From Parachlamydiaceae bacterium (GTDB lineage: Bacteria; Chlamydiota; Chlamydiia; Chlamydiales; Parachlamydiaceae), in the NCBI GenBank assembly GCA_013698165.1, contig JACCVN010000136.1, forward strand, positions 1-7,481: a stretch of DNA of 7,481 bases. Reading direction: 5' to 3'. Below are positions 1-5,844 of the stretch, piece after piece. Positions within the stretch are counted from its first letter, which is position 1; every line of letters begins with the position of its first letter. Below the pieces are notes generated by a model. The model was not told the origin of the DNA. It ran no database searches and saw nothing but the letters and a program-made list of their open reading frames with translations. The position numbers and the translations under genes were made by a program.

Positions 1-771
1 TTGTTCATGAAGTTTAAGGGGAACCTCATAAATACTATGCTCTACATCCACTTCTTCAAAGACTGCGTTTCGTGGGACATTGCAAAAAAGGCTAATCTTA
101 TCCTTAACATCTTCAGCTAACGACATTTCACACCGGCAAAGGATCATGTCAGGGAAGATTCCGATTTCACGCAAAACTTGTGCTGAATGCTGTGAAGGTT
201 TTGTTTTGACTTCTCCGGCAGCCTTTAGATAAGGCACATAAGTGAGGTGAATATTCATGCAGTCGCCAGGATGATCATACCGGAATTGACGGATCGCTTC
301 CATGAATGGCAACGATTCTATATCACCGACAGTGCCTCCAATTTCAACGAGGACAACATCAATACCCTCAATCTGTTTAGAACAATTCAGGATCCTCTGT
401 TTGATCTCATCGGTAATATGCGGAATGACTTGGACAGTTTTACCAAGATATCCACCTTCGCGTTCACGACGGAGAACTGTATGGTAGATTTGTCCTGAAG
501 TAATATTTGAGGCTTTAGACAATGGGGAATTTGTGTAGCGGTAATAATGCCCGAGATCAAGGTCGGTTTCAGCTCCATCATCTGTAACATAGACTTCGCC
601 ATGTTGATAAGGGTTCATAGTGCCGGGATCGACATTAAGGTAAGGATCGCATTTGAGCATAGCGATTTTGATACCCTTTTTTTCTAATAGCATACCAATG
701 GACGCAGAGGTCAATCCCTTGCCTAGAGATGAGCAGACGCCACCGGTGATAAAAATATATTTTGTTTGCAT
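1..771 (-). CDS. pyrG: CTP synthase, N-terminal 257 residues (partial, 3' end outside window)
   Basis: PyrG makes CTP from UTP, ATP and glutamine in the cytoplasm. Reading from the ATG at 769-771 the frame stays open to base 1, giving 257 residues of the amidoligase (synthetase) domain; the C-terminal glutaminase domain lies beyond the left edge. Family motifs are plain: YIFITGG at residues 5-11 followed by the phosphate-binding SSLGKG (14-19), DPYLNVDPGTM (42-52), QHGEV (56-60), the Mg-binding stretch GAETDLDLGHY (66-76, D72), EIGGTVGDIES (143-153) and KTKPSQHS (189-196). Start and spacing match E. coli PyrG residue for residue at the N-terminus. The start lies inside the 3' end of kdsB (49-nt overlap) and only a weak GAGAG-type Shine-Dalgarno precedes it, which suggests translational coupling to kdsB. 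Identification is near certain; completeness of the C-terminus cannot be judged. Confidence 0.97.
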   Translation of the reverse strand, partial: MQTKYIFITGGVCSSLGKGLTSASIGMLLEKKGIKIAMLKCDPYLNVDPGTMNPYQHGEVYVTDDGAETDLDLGHYYRYTNSPLSKASNITSGQIYHTVLRREREGGYLGKTVQVIPHITDEIKQRILNCSKQIEGIDVVLVEIGGTVGDIESLPFMEAIRQFRYDHPGDCMNIHLTYVPYLKAAGEVKTKPSQHSAQVLREIGIFPDMILCRCEMSLAEDVKDKISLFCNVPRNAVFEEVDVEHSIYEVPLKLHEQ

Positions 772-1523
772 AGTAGTCTCTCAACTTTTTTGATGTCTTC
801 AGGTATGTCTACACCAGTAGAATGACTTTCTACTATTGCGACTTTAATTTTATAGCCTTTTTCTAAGGCTTTGAGTTGTTCTAAATCTTCCGCTATTTGC
901 AACGGGGTTGTGTTAAGAGAGGAGTATGTCATTAAAAACTCGGGACGGTAGGCGTAGATTCCAAGATGTCTGTAATATGTATAACTTGCATTATAGTCTC
1001 CAGATTGATTACTGGGAATGAGTGCGCGGCTGAAATAAATTGCATGATGGGAACTGTCAATAACGCATTTAACAACTGAGGGGTTTGTCGCTTCAGTTTC
1101 GCTCGTAATTTTTACAATAGCCGTCGACATGTGTGCTTCGCGGCTGCCTGCTAAAGCTTCTATTACTGCATTTAGCGCTTCAGGTTCTAAGCAGGGCTCA
1201 TCGCCTTGGATGTTGACTATGATATCTATAGGCAAATGAGAATAATACTTTTTATAGGCTTCAGCCAGCCTATCAGTTCCATTCAAGCACTCGATTGAAG
1301 TCATGACAACTTCAGCGCCAAAACTTTTGGCATGATCAAAAATTCGTTCATCATCAGTAGCAATCACGATAGAATTTAAAAGAGGGGAGCGTTTAGCATT
1401 TTCATAAGTACGTTGCAGAAGGCTTTTTCCAAGAATTGGCGCTAACATTTTTCCGGGAAAGCGCTTACTGCTATAACGCGCAGGAATAATGGCGACGCAA
1501 TGCCCGATATGTTTTTCTTTCAT
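723..1523 (-). CDS. kdsB: 3-deoxy-manno-octulosonate cytidylyltransferase (CMP-KDO synthetase)
   Basis: KdsB activates KDO with CTP to give CMP-KDO, the donor for the KDO region of lipopolysaccharide. The 266-residue product has a complete set of family motifs: the nucleotide-binding PARYSSKRFPGK (14-25), NGTDR (81-85), QGDEP (106-110, with the Mg-binding Asp), YFSRA (163-167), LGIYAYR (187-193), AEDLEQLKALE (211-221) and GVDIPED (237-243). It is somewhat longer than E. coli KdsB (about 248 residues); most of the excess is a C-terminal tail, and the last ~16 codons overlap the start of pyrG. The ATG at 1521-1523 is preceded by a good Shine-Dalgarno, AAAAGGA (1527-1533). The neighbour PyrG supplies its substrate CTP, and kdsB-pyrG adjacency is the order I recall from Chlamydia. 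It is the first gene of the pair, so the promoter should lie in 1534-1600, where a short inverted repeat is also found. Confidence 0.96.
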   Translation of the reverse strand: MKEKHIGHCVAIIPARYSSKRFPGKMLAPILGKSLLQRTYENAKRSPLLNSIVIATDDERIFDHAKSFGAEVVMTSIECLNGTDRLAEAYKKYYSHLPIDIIVNIQGDEPCLEPEALNAVIEALAGSREAHMSTAIVKITSETEATNPSVVKCVIDSSHHAIYFSRALIPSNQSGDYNASYTYYRHLGIYAYRPEFLMTYSSLNTTPLQIAEDLEQLKALEKGYKIKVAIVESHSTGVDIPEDIKKVERLLCKQNIFLSPVASAHL

Positions 1524-1549
1524 GATTCCTTTTGCCCAAAACTTTCCAA

Positions 1550-1566
1550 TTAGACTATCCGTCTAA
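1550..1566 (-). promoter_or_regulatory. Short inverted repeat in the kdsB leader
   Basis: TTAGAC (1550-1555) and GTCTAA (1561-1566) form a perfect 6-bp inverted repeat around a 5-base centre, 27 bases upstream of the kdsB start. It could be an operator or a small leader hairpin. No run of T follows it, so it does not look like a terminator. Function unknown; a 6-bp repeat could arise by chance. Confidence 0.3.
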
Positions 1567-1601
1567 GATAACATATAACTCCCATAAAATCTAGTGTATA
1601 T

Positions 1602-1692
1602 ACTCGACATAGCTGAATCTTAGAAGTTTCGGCTGTGCTAACCCGGAGGCTTTGGACACTGCCAAGGTTTCACAGATTCAGCTATGTCGAGT
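1602..1692. repeat. Palindromic element A (MITE-like, 19-bp perfect terminal inverted repeats)
   Basis: The ends ACTCGACATAGCTGAATCT (1602-1620) and its exact reverse complement (1674-1692) enclose a 53-bp core. The left end continues outward as TATAT, as in element B; the right end continues as TTAGATAC and has diverged. The core is itself partly self-complementary: GAAGTTTCGGCTGTG on the left resembles the complement of the CACTGCCAAGG region on the right, so the element can fold almost end to end. The right half (1640-1692) aligns with the right half of element B (1864-1914) with about two small gaps, which shows common descent. There is no coding capacity. It resembles a non-autonomous, MITE-type mobile element; no transposase is in the window. 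Confidence 0.8.
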
Positions 1693-1760
1693 TTAGATAC
1701 AAAATGGGTAGCTGATAACTTTTTCAAAAAAATAGGCATGTGTTTTAAAGTTTAAATTGC

Positions 1761-1920
1761 ATATACTCGACATAGATGAATCTGAGAAGAGAACGCAAAA
1801 GCCCCCGAGGTTGGCTCATTTAAAAGGCCCTTTATTTTACAATAGGGCCTTTTAAATGAGCTTAACCTCGAGGCTTTCCGCGCAGCAAAATTTCTCAGAT
1901 TCACCTATGTCAAGTATATA
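1761..1920. repeat. Palindromic element B (nested ~160-bp foldback)
   Basis: The outer ends (1761-1788 and 1892-1919) are inverted repeats of about 28 bp with two mismatches and carry the same ACTCGACATAG...TGAATCTGAGAA sequence as element A. Inside lies a second, perfect 18-bp inverted repeat, GCTCATTTAAAAGGCCCT (1814-1831) against 1844-1861, around a 12-base AT-rich loop. The stretch between them (GAGGTT against AACCTC, with 1-nt bulges) also pairs. The whole element can therefore form one long cruciform or RNA hairpin. It lies 68 bp from element A and ends 79 bp before the SDR start codon. It has no coding capacity and is probably non-autonomous. Transcribed in either direction it would be a strong hairpin, although no T-run follows the stem. 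Confidence 0.85.
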
Positions 1921-1999
1921 TCGGGATTAAAACTTGCATTATGCAGGTTTAAATCCTTTGATCCTTTCTAAAAAGTAAACAAGTTACTTCGGATTTTAT

Positions 2000-2860
2000 A
2001 TGAAAAAAGAAACGCCAACAAAACAAAGGCCCGCACAAAAACAAACTCCTCCCGGAAATCAGAAAAAAATGTCTCCCCAACCAAAAGTTCAAAAAAAGAC
2101 GCCCAATAAAAGGTTAGAGGATAAAGTTGCCATAATCACCGGGGGAGATAGCGGTATTGGCCAAGCGGTCGCTGTTAGTTTTGCAAAGGAAGGCGCTGAT
2201 GTTGTGGCTGTCTATCTAAATGAGCATTCAGATGCGAAAGAAACAAAACGTTTAGTTGAAGAGTATGGAAGAAAATGTTTACTTATTGCAGGGGATATCG
2301 GAGAAAAGAAATTTTGCAATAAAATTATCAAAAACACCATTACTCAATTTGGAAAAATTGACATTTTAGTAAACAATGCTGCTGAACAGCACCTCCAGAA
2401 ATCAATTGAAGATATTACTGAAAAGCAGTTGGTGAAAACCTTTAGAACCAACATATTTTCTTTCTTTTTCATGATACAAGCGGCATTAAAATTTCTTAAA
2501 AAATCTAAAGGGACAATAATTAATACGACATCAGTAACTGCGTATAGGGGAAGTAAGCATCTTCTTGATTATTCCTCTACCAAGGGTGCTATCGTCGCAT
2601 TTACTCGCTCTTTATCTCTGGCATTAGTTGATAAAGGGATCCGTGTCAATGCTGTTGCGCCAGGACCAATCTGGACGCCGCTCATTCCATCAACATTTCC
2701 TAAAGAAAAAGTTGAAACTTTTGGATCTGATGTCCCCATGAAACGTGCTGGAGAACCTGCTGAAGTAGCTCCTTGTTATGTTTTTTTAGCTTCTGATGAA
2801 TCTTCTTACATAACAGGTCAAGTTCTCCATCCTAATGGTGGGGAAATAGTCAATACATGA
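2000..2860 (+). CDS. NAD(P)-dependent short-chain dehydrogenase/reductase, YghA/general-stress type
   Basis: A classical-fold SDR oxidoreductase of 286 residues. It shows the cofactor-binding TGGDSGIG (47-54), a GD pair after beta-4 (98-99), NNAA (125-128), the catalytic tetrad N151, S178, Y191 and K195 (YSSTK), and PG (221-222) before the substrate loop. The first ~40 residues form a Lys/Gln/Pro-rich tail with PPGNQKKMSPQP (17-28) leading into RLEDKVAIITGG. That layout is characteristic of the YghA/YhdF/YdaD subgroup, whose members are annotated as aldehyde reductases or general stress proteins; the substrate here cannot be read from sequence. No signal peptide is evident, so it should be cytosolic. 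The ATG at 2000 has no clear Shine-Dalgarno; M24 is a less likely alternative because it would cut the conserved tail. The gene stands alone behind palindromic element B and converges on the TM2 gene with 2 bases between the stop codons. Confidence 0.9.
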   Translation: MKKETPTKQRPAQKQTPPGNQKKMSPQPKVQKKTPNKRLEDKVAIITGGDSGIGQAVAVSFAKEGADVVAVYLNEHSDAKETKRLVEEYGRKCLLIAGDIGEKKFCNKIIKNTITQFGKIDILVNNAAEQHLQKSIEDITEKQLVKTFRTNIFSFFFMIQAALKFLKKSKGTIINTTSVTAYRGSKHLLDYSSTKGAIVAFTRSLSLALVDKGIRVNAVAPGPIWTPLIPSTFPKEKVETFGSDVPMKRAGEPAEVAPCYVFLASDESSYITGQVLHPNGGEIVNT

Positions 2861-2862
2861 CT

Positions 2863-3090
2863 TTAAGGTTTGATCAAGAGGCCTTTGCTATCGCGAAATG
2901 CTCCTGTAACGACTAAAATAAAATCGATTAGCCACCAAATTCCAAATCCACCTGCGGTAAGCAGCATTAATATGCCTGTGCCAATTTTACCTACATAAAA
3001 GCGATGTATGCCCATCGCTCCAAGAAAGATCACAAATAATAATATTGCTACGAAATTTTTTGAGCTTATTGGTTCTTCTATCTGTTGCAT
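2863..3090 (-). CDS. Small TM2-domain inner-membrane protein
   Basis: A 75-residue membrane protein that is almost entirely a TM2 domain. A first hydrophobic helix (about 13-27) leads into the GIHRFYVGK signature (27-35), followed by a second helix pair region (about 37-62) with the GIWWLIDF motif and conserved Asp (D56). TM2 proteins are widespread, often of unknown role, and sit in the membrane with two helices joined by a short turn. The start is secure: AAAGGAG (3095-3101) lies 4 bases before the ATG. It is downstream of mgtE on the same strand with a 75-bp gap that holds no terminator-like hairpin, so read-through from mgtE is possible. Its stop is 2 bases from that of the convergent SDR gene. 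Family assignment is firm; function is not known. Confidence 0.88.
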   Translation of the reverse strand: MQQIEEPISSKNFVAILLFVIFLGAMGIHRFYVGKIGTGILMLLTAGGFGIWWLIDFILVVTGAFRDSKGLLIKP

Positions 3091-3165
3091 AACTCTCCTT
3101 TAAAAAACACCTATGATATCTATTTTATGTATATCAATAAAGGAGATTTGTATTTTTTATATTTT

Positions 3166-4503
3166 TTAAAGTAGCGTCCCTTGAAGAATTATCATCGCTG
3201 TGATGAAATAGATGATAATTCCTGTCACGTCGACCATTGTGGCTACTAATGGTGCAGAGGCCACTGCAGGGTCAAAATTATATCGTTTTAGGATGAGGGG
3301 TAAAACAGATCCTGCAAGTGTTCCCCAAAGTATCACTCCAATCAATGAAATAAAGATTGTAGTAGCCAGCAAGAACCAATGTGGACCATAAATTGTTGTA
3401 AAAGTGCTCCAAACAGATATTTGCAGAAAACCAATAGAGCCTAAAAGGCTTCCAAGAAAGAGCCCTGAAAAAATTTCTCGATGAATGATCTTCCACCAGT
3501 CTTTGAGATAAACATCACCAACAGCTAACGCCCGAATAATAAGTGTAGAGGCTTGAGAACCTGAATTTCCTCCACTTGAAATAATTAAAGGAATGAATAA
3601 AGCTAGTACTGTAGCTTTTGAAATTTCAGCTTCAAAATAACCCATCGCCGTTGCTGTTAGCATTTCACCAAGAAACAAAACAACTAACCAACCACCTCGT
3701 TTTCTCATCAATTCAAAAAATGGCACTTGTAAATATGGGTATTCTAAAGCTGCTGTACCCCCGATCTTTTGGATATCTTCAGTAATTTCTTGATTGATTA
3801 GATCTAAAACGTCGTCAAAGGTAACTATTCCTAATAGTTTACCCTCTTCATCAACAACAGGCAGGGCGGAACGTTCATATTTTGAAAATTCTTTGACGGA
3901 TTCCTCATCACTTTCATTGACTGAAAGAGCCACAAATTTGCTGTCGGCTAAATCTCGGACTTTAGCATTTAAGGGGGCAAAAAGAAATTCTCTGATGCGT
4001 ATGTCATCAATCAACTGATATTCTTCATTGACGACATAGATGAAGCTCACGGTTTCACTATCTCGGCCAAATTTCCTGATGTATTCCAAGACCTGTTCAA
4101 CGCTCCAATCTATTTTTACTGCGATATAATCCGTCGTCATAAGACGGCCGATACTGTCCTTTGGATATCCAAGCAATGATGCAGCTATACTTCTTTCTTG
4201 CGGCGGTAGTAGCTTTAAATAGTCCTTGATTGTTTGTGGAGGTAAACTTTCAAAGAAAGCTGTCCGATCATCAGGAGACATCCCATTAAGAAGGTATTTC
4301 ACTTCTTCGGTTTCTAAAGATCTAAGGATTAACTCTTGATTTGGAAAAGGGAGGTACTCAAAGACTTTTATGGCCAGATCTTTTGACAGCTGATTGAACA
4401 TTGCAAGCTGTTTATCTCCATACGTCTGAGTGATTATGTCAGCAATTTCAATTGCATCAAGAGTTTTAACTTGTATTCCGTCTGAATGTTGAGAATTTTG
4501 CAT
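3166..4503 (-). CDS. mgtE: MgtE-type magnesium channel/transporter
   Basis: Inner-membrane Mg2+ channel of 445 residues, close to the ~450 of Thermus MgtE, in the standard order. The N-terminal superhelical domain (about 30-118, rich in LP and Asp/Glu) is followed by two CBS domains (about 121-180 and 183-240; the second has SALPVVDEEGKLLGIVTFDDVL), a connecting helix (about 241-268) and five membrane helices (about 271-445). The pore signatures are present: PLIISSGGNSGSQAS at 305-319 and DPAVASAPLVATMVDVTG at 411-428, where D425 corresponds to the conserved pore aspartate. In characterised homologues Mg2+ bound between the N and CBS domains closes the pore, so regulation is probably post-translational; I saw no M-box-like leader in the 128-bp upstream gap. 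The start ATG is supported by AGAGGG (4510-4515) at 6-nt spacing. It is divergent from the patatin gene and may be co-transcribed with the TM2 gene. Confidence 0.96.
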   Translation of the reverse strand: MQNSQHSDGIQVKTLDAIEIADIITQTYGDKQLAMFNQLSKDLAIKVFEYLPFPNQELILRSLETEEVKYLLNGMSPDDRTAFFESLPPQTIKDYLKLLPPQERSIAASLLGYPKDSIGRLMTTDYIAVKIDWSVEQVLEYIRKFGRDSETVSFIYVVNEEYQLIDDIRIREFLFAPLNAKVRDLADSKFVALSVNESDEESVKEFSKYERSALPVVDEEGKLLGIVTFDDVLDLINQEITEDIQKIGGTAALEYPYLQVPFFELMRKRGGWLVVLFLGEMLTATAMGYFEAEISKATVLALFIPLIISSGGNSGSQASTLIIRALAVGDVYLKDWWKIIHREIFSGLFLGSLLGSIGFLQISVWSTFTTIYGPHWFLLATTIFISLIGVILWGTLAGSVLPLILKRYNFDPAVASAPLVATMVDVTGIIIYFITAMIILQGTLL

Positions 4504-4569
4504 CCTAATCCCTCTAATCTGTTGATAAAATGGACATTACAATATCTCATCATTAATGTCTTTTTTTGA

Positions 4570-4599
4570 TTGATCGATTGAAAGAAAATTCACTATAGT
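4570..4599 (+). promoter_or_regulatory. Candidate sigma-70-type promoter of the patatin gene
   Basis: TTGATC (4570-4575) and TATAGT (4594-4599) are separated by 18 bases. The -10 matches consensus at 5 of 6 and the -35 at 4 of 6. The start codon follows 32 bases after the -10. This is a plausible main vegetative promoter, judged only by sequence. Confidence 0.4.
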
Positions 4600-4631
4600 C
4601 AAATTTTGAAATATCAAATTAGGCTGTTGCC

Positions 4632-5576
4632 ATGTCATCTTTTATTACTCCTATTGTGGTATTATTCACTTCTTTGATGCTATTAGTAGGTGGATGTGCA
4701 AGTCGCAGTATTTATCATCCTGAAGATGATCCACCTCCATTGCCGGTTTGTTTTGTTCCCAAAAAAGTTAAAGTGGCCCTTGTGTTAGGTGGTGGTGGGG
4801 CAAAAGGATTGGCTCATTTAGGGGTCCTTGAAGAATTTGAAAATGCTGGAATTGCCATAGATATTATCGTCGGATGCAGCGCGGGAAGTCTCGTGGGAGC
4901 TCTTTATTGTGATTGTCCTGATGCCGCTTATCTCAAAACTGTTTTGGAACCAATAAGTTCCAAACGTTTTGTCAATATTCATTACATGAGAGCATTTTAT
5001 TGTTTAGGTCTTTCCCAAGAGGATGGGATGACAAAGGTCTTGAATGAATGCCTCGAGGCTAAATATTTTCATCAATTGAAAATTCCGCTATTGACGGTTT
5101 CTACAGACCTCTATTCAGGTGAGCTTATTATTTTAGGTGGCGGGCCTATTATTCCTGCTGTGGAAGCTTCTTGCGCATTCCCTTTAGTTTTTTCTCCGGT
5201 CTGTTACCATGGACGCATTTTAGTTGATGGAGGTTGTCTCGATCCTGTGCCGGTGCAGGTTGCTAAAATGGTCGAGCCTGAAATCGTTATCGCTGTAGAA
5301 CTATGCAGCATTCTAGGTAAATCATTCCCAAAAAATATCTTAGGGGTTGCTCAACGTAGTGCTGACATTACACTTCTTTGGCAAACAGAACGCTGCCTGC
5401 ATGACGCAGATTTCATCATTCGCCCAGAGGTAGATTCAATCGGTACTTTCGAAGATTGTCCCCATGAAAAACTCTATGATGCAGGCCGCAAAGCAGCTTT
5501 AAAAGTCATACCAAGTATTCTAGAACGCTTAAGAGAATGCCAAGAAAAAGATATGGCTGAAGGGCCTACAATGTAA
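4632..5576 (+). CDS. Patatin-like phospholipase, predicted lipoprotein
   Basis: A serine acyl hydrolase of the bacterial patatin/RssA type (314 residues), expected to cleave acyl esters of phospholipids. The glycine-rich oxyanion-hole motif GGGGAKG is at 53-59, the nucleophile elbow GCSAGS at 81-86 with catalytic S83, and the dyad Asp in DGG at 199-201 (D199); all catalytic residues are present. The N-terminus (FITPIVVLFTSLMLLVGGC) is a hydrophobic signal ending in a lipobox, VGG-C22, so the enzyme should be lipid-anchored outside the cytoplasm. A Pro-rich linker (33-38) precedes the catalytic domain. There are 14 cysteines including C22, high for an exported enzyme. The Shine-Dalgarno is poor (an AGG 8 bases upstream). 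The gene is monocistronic, divergent from mgtE, and followed by a gap with repeat remnants. The family is certain; substrate and membrane (inner or outer leaflet) are unknown. Confidence 0.92.
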   Translation: MSSFITPIVVLFTSLMLLVGGCASRSIYHPEDDPPPLPVCFVPKKVKVALVLGGGGAKGLAHLGVLEEFENAGIAIDIIVGCSAGSLVGALYCDCPDAAYLKTVLEPISSKRFVNIHYMRAFYCLGLSQEDGMTKVLNECLEAKYFHQLKIPLLTVSTDLYSGELIILGGGPIIPAVEASCAFPLVFSPVCYHGRILVDGGCLDPVPVQVAKMVEPEIVIAVELCSILGKSFPKNILGVAQRSADITLLWQTERCLHDADFIIRPEVDSIGTFEDCPHEKLYDAGRKAALKVIPSILERLRECQEKDMAEGPTM

Positions 5577-5637
5577 ACTGATGCGGCTAGCAATGTAGCA
5601 GGAGTCAGCAAAATGGACCGTATAAAGCCCTAGGGTA

Positions 5638-5651
5638 GCCCCAGTCGGGGC
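5638..5651. other. GC-rich hairpin downstream of the patatin gene
   Basis: GCCCC (5638-5642) pairs with GGGGC (5647-5651) around the tetraloop AGTC; two more pairs (GT with AC) extend the stem after an A-A mismatch. There is no T-run after it, so it is not a typical intrinsic terminator. A wider imperfect pairing encloses it: TATAAAGCCCT (5621-5631) with AGGGTCTTTATA (5717-5728, one bulge). It could be part of a degenerate mobile element or of a structured transcript. Confidence 0.4.
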
Positions 5652-5729
5652 AACTATGGGTACATAATAAATTAAACATTAAGTCCGTAGGGGCATTTGT
5701 GTAAGCAGCGAAGTACAGGGTCTTTATAT

Positions 5730-5746
5730 AGCTCTACCCGAGAGCT
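5730..5746 (+). terminator. Weak terminator-like hairpin, 154 bp after the patatin gene
   Basis: AGCTCT (5730-5735) pairs perfectly with AGAGCT (5741-5746) around a 5-base loop ACCCG, and the stem is followed by TTGTTGT on the plus strand. The stem is short, the T-tract is interrupted, and it overlaps the conserved inner part of repeat fragment C, so the terminator role is doubtful. Confidence 0.25.
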
Positions 5747-5787
5747 TTGTTGTCAAAATTCGCAGTTTCAGCTGTGTCGAGTATATT
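5736..5787 (+). repeat. Solo end of the palindromic element family (fragment C)
   Basis: The stretch AGTTTCAGCTGTGTCGAGT (5764-5782) plus following TATAT matches the right ends of elements A and B at all but two or three bases. The similarity continues inward: ACCCGAGAGCTTTG and CAAAATT line up with ACCTCGAGGCTTT and CAAAATTT of element B. No matching left end is found between the patatin stop and this point. It is therefore a truncated copy, or the right end of a larger element with a lost or strongly diverged left end. Confidence 0.7.
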
Positions 5788-5844
5788 TCGTGCTATACGT
5801 TTAGTTCAGTGGAAAGAGCTTTCATCTCCCCTTTTCCATTAGAA

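Larger units (their letters stand above)
1524..1999. other. Gene-free divergent intergenic region holding two palindromic elements
   Basis: The region separates kdsB (minus) from the SDR gene (plus). No open frame with coding character or Shine-Dalgarno is visible. It contains a small inverted repeat near kdsB, two related foldback elements described separately (1602-1692 and 1761-1920), and AT-rich linker at 1693-1760. The promoters of both flanking genes must lie here. Only weak matches were seen, for example TTGCAT at 1934-1939 and TTTGAT at 1957-1962 with 17-nt spacing in front of the SDR gene, so no promoter is called. Confidence 0.7.

Noticed and set aside
247..602. Small open frames on both strands (247-498, 302-487 and 387-602)
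   Set aside because: They lie inside pyrG in other frames, which is unambiguous by motif along its whole visible length; they have no Shine-Dalgarno or recognisable product.
1934..1962. TTGCAT ... TTTGAT as promoter of the SDR gene
   Set aside because: Spacing is right (17 bp), but the hexamers match consensus at only about 3 and 4 positions and the -10 lacks the key A at position 2.
3141..3175. Plus-strand AAAGGAG followed by ATTTG upstream of the TM2 gene
   Set aside because: A Shine-Dalgarno look-alike; the possible TTG frame stops after a handful of codons.
3278..4018. Open frames inside mgtE (3278-3496 minus, 3794-4018 plus)
   Set aside because: Shadows of the mgtE reading frame, with no family features of their own.
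4504..4631. Possible Mg2+ riboswitch (M-box) before mgtE
   Set aside because: The shared divergent gap is only 128 bp, AT-rich and without the long conserved stems of an M-box.
5795..5835. tRNA-like stretch TTTAGTTCAGTGGAAAGAGC
   Set aside because: It resembles a tRNA D-arm (GTTC pairing with GAGC), but no anticodon stem, T-arm or acceptor pairing follows. At most a chance match or a tRNA scar.
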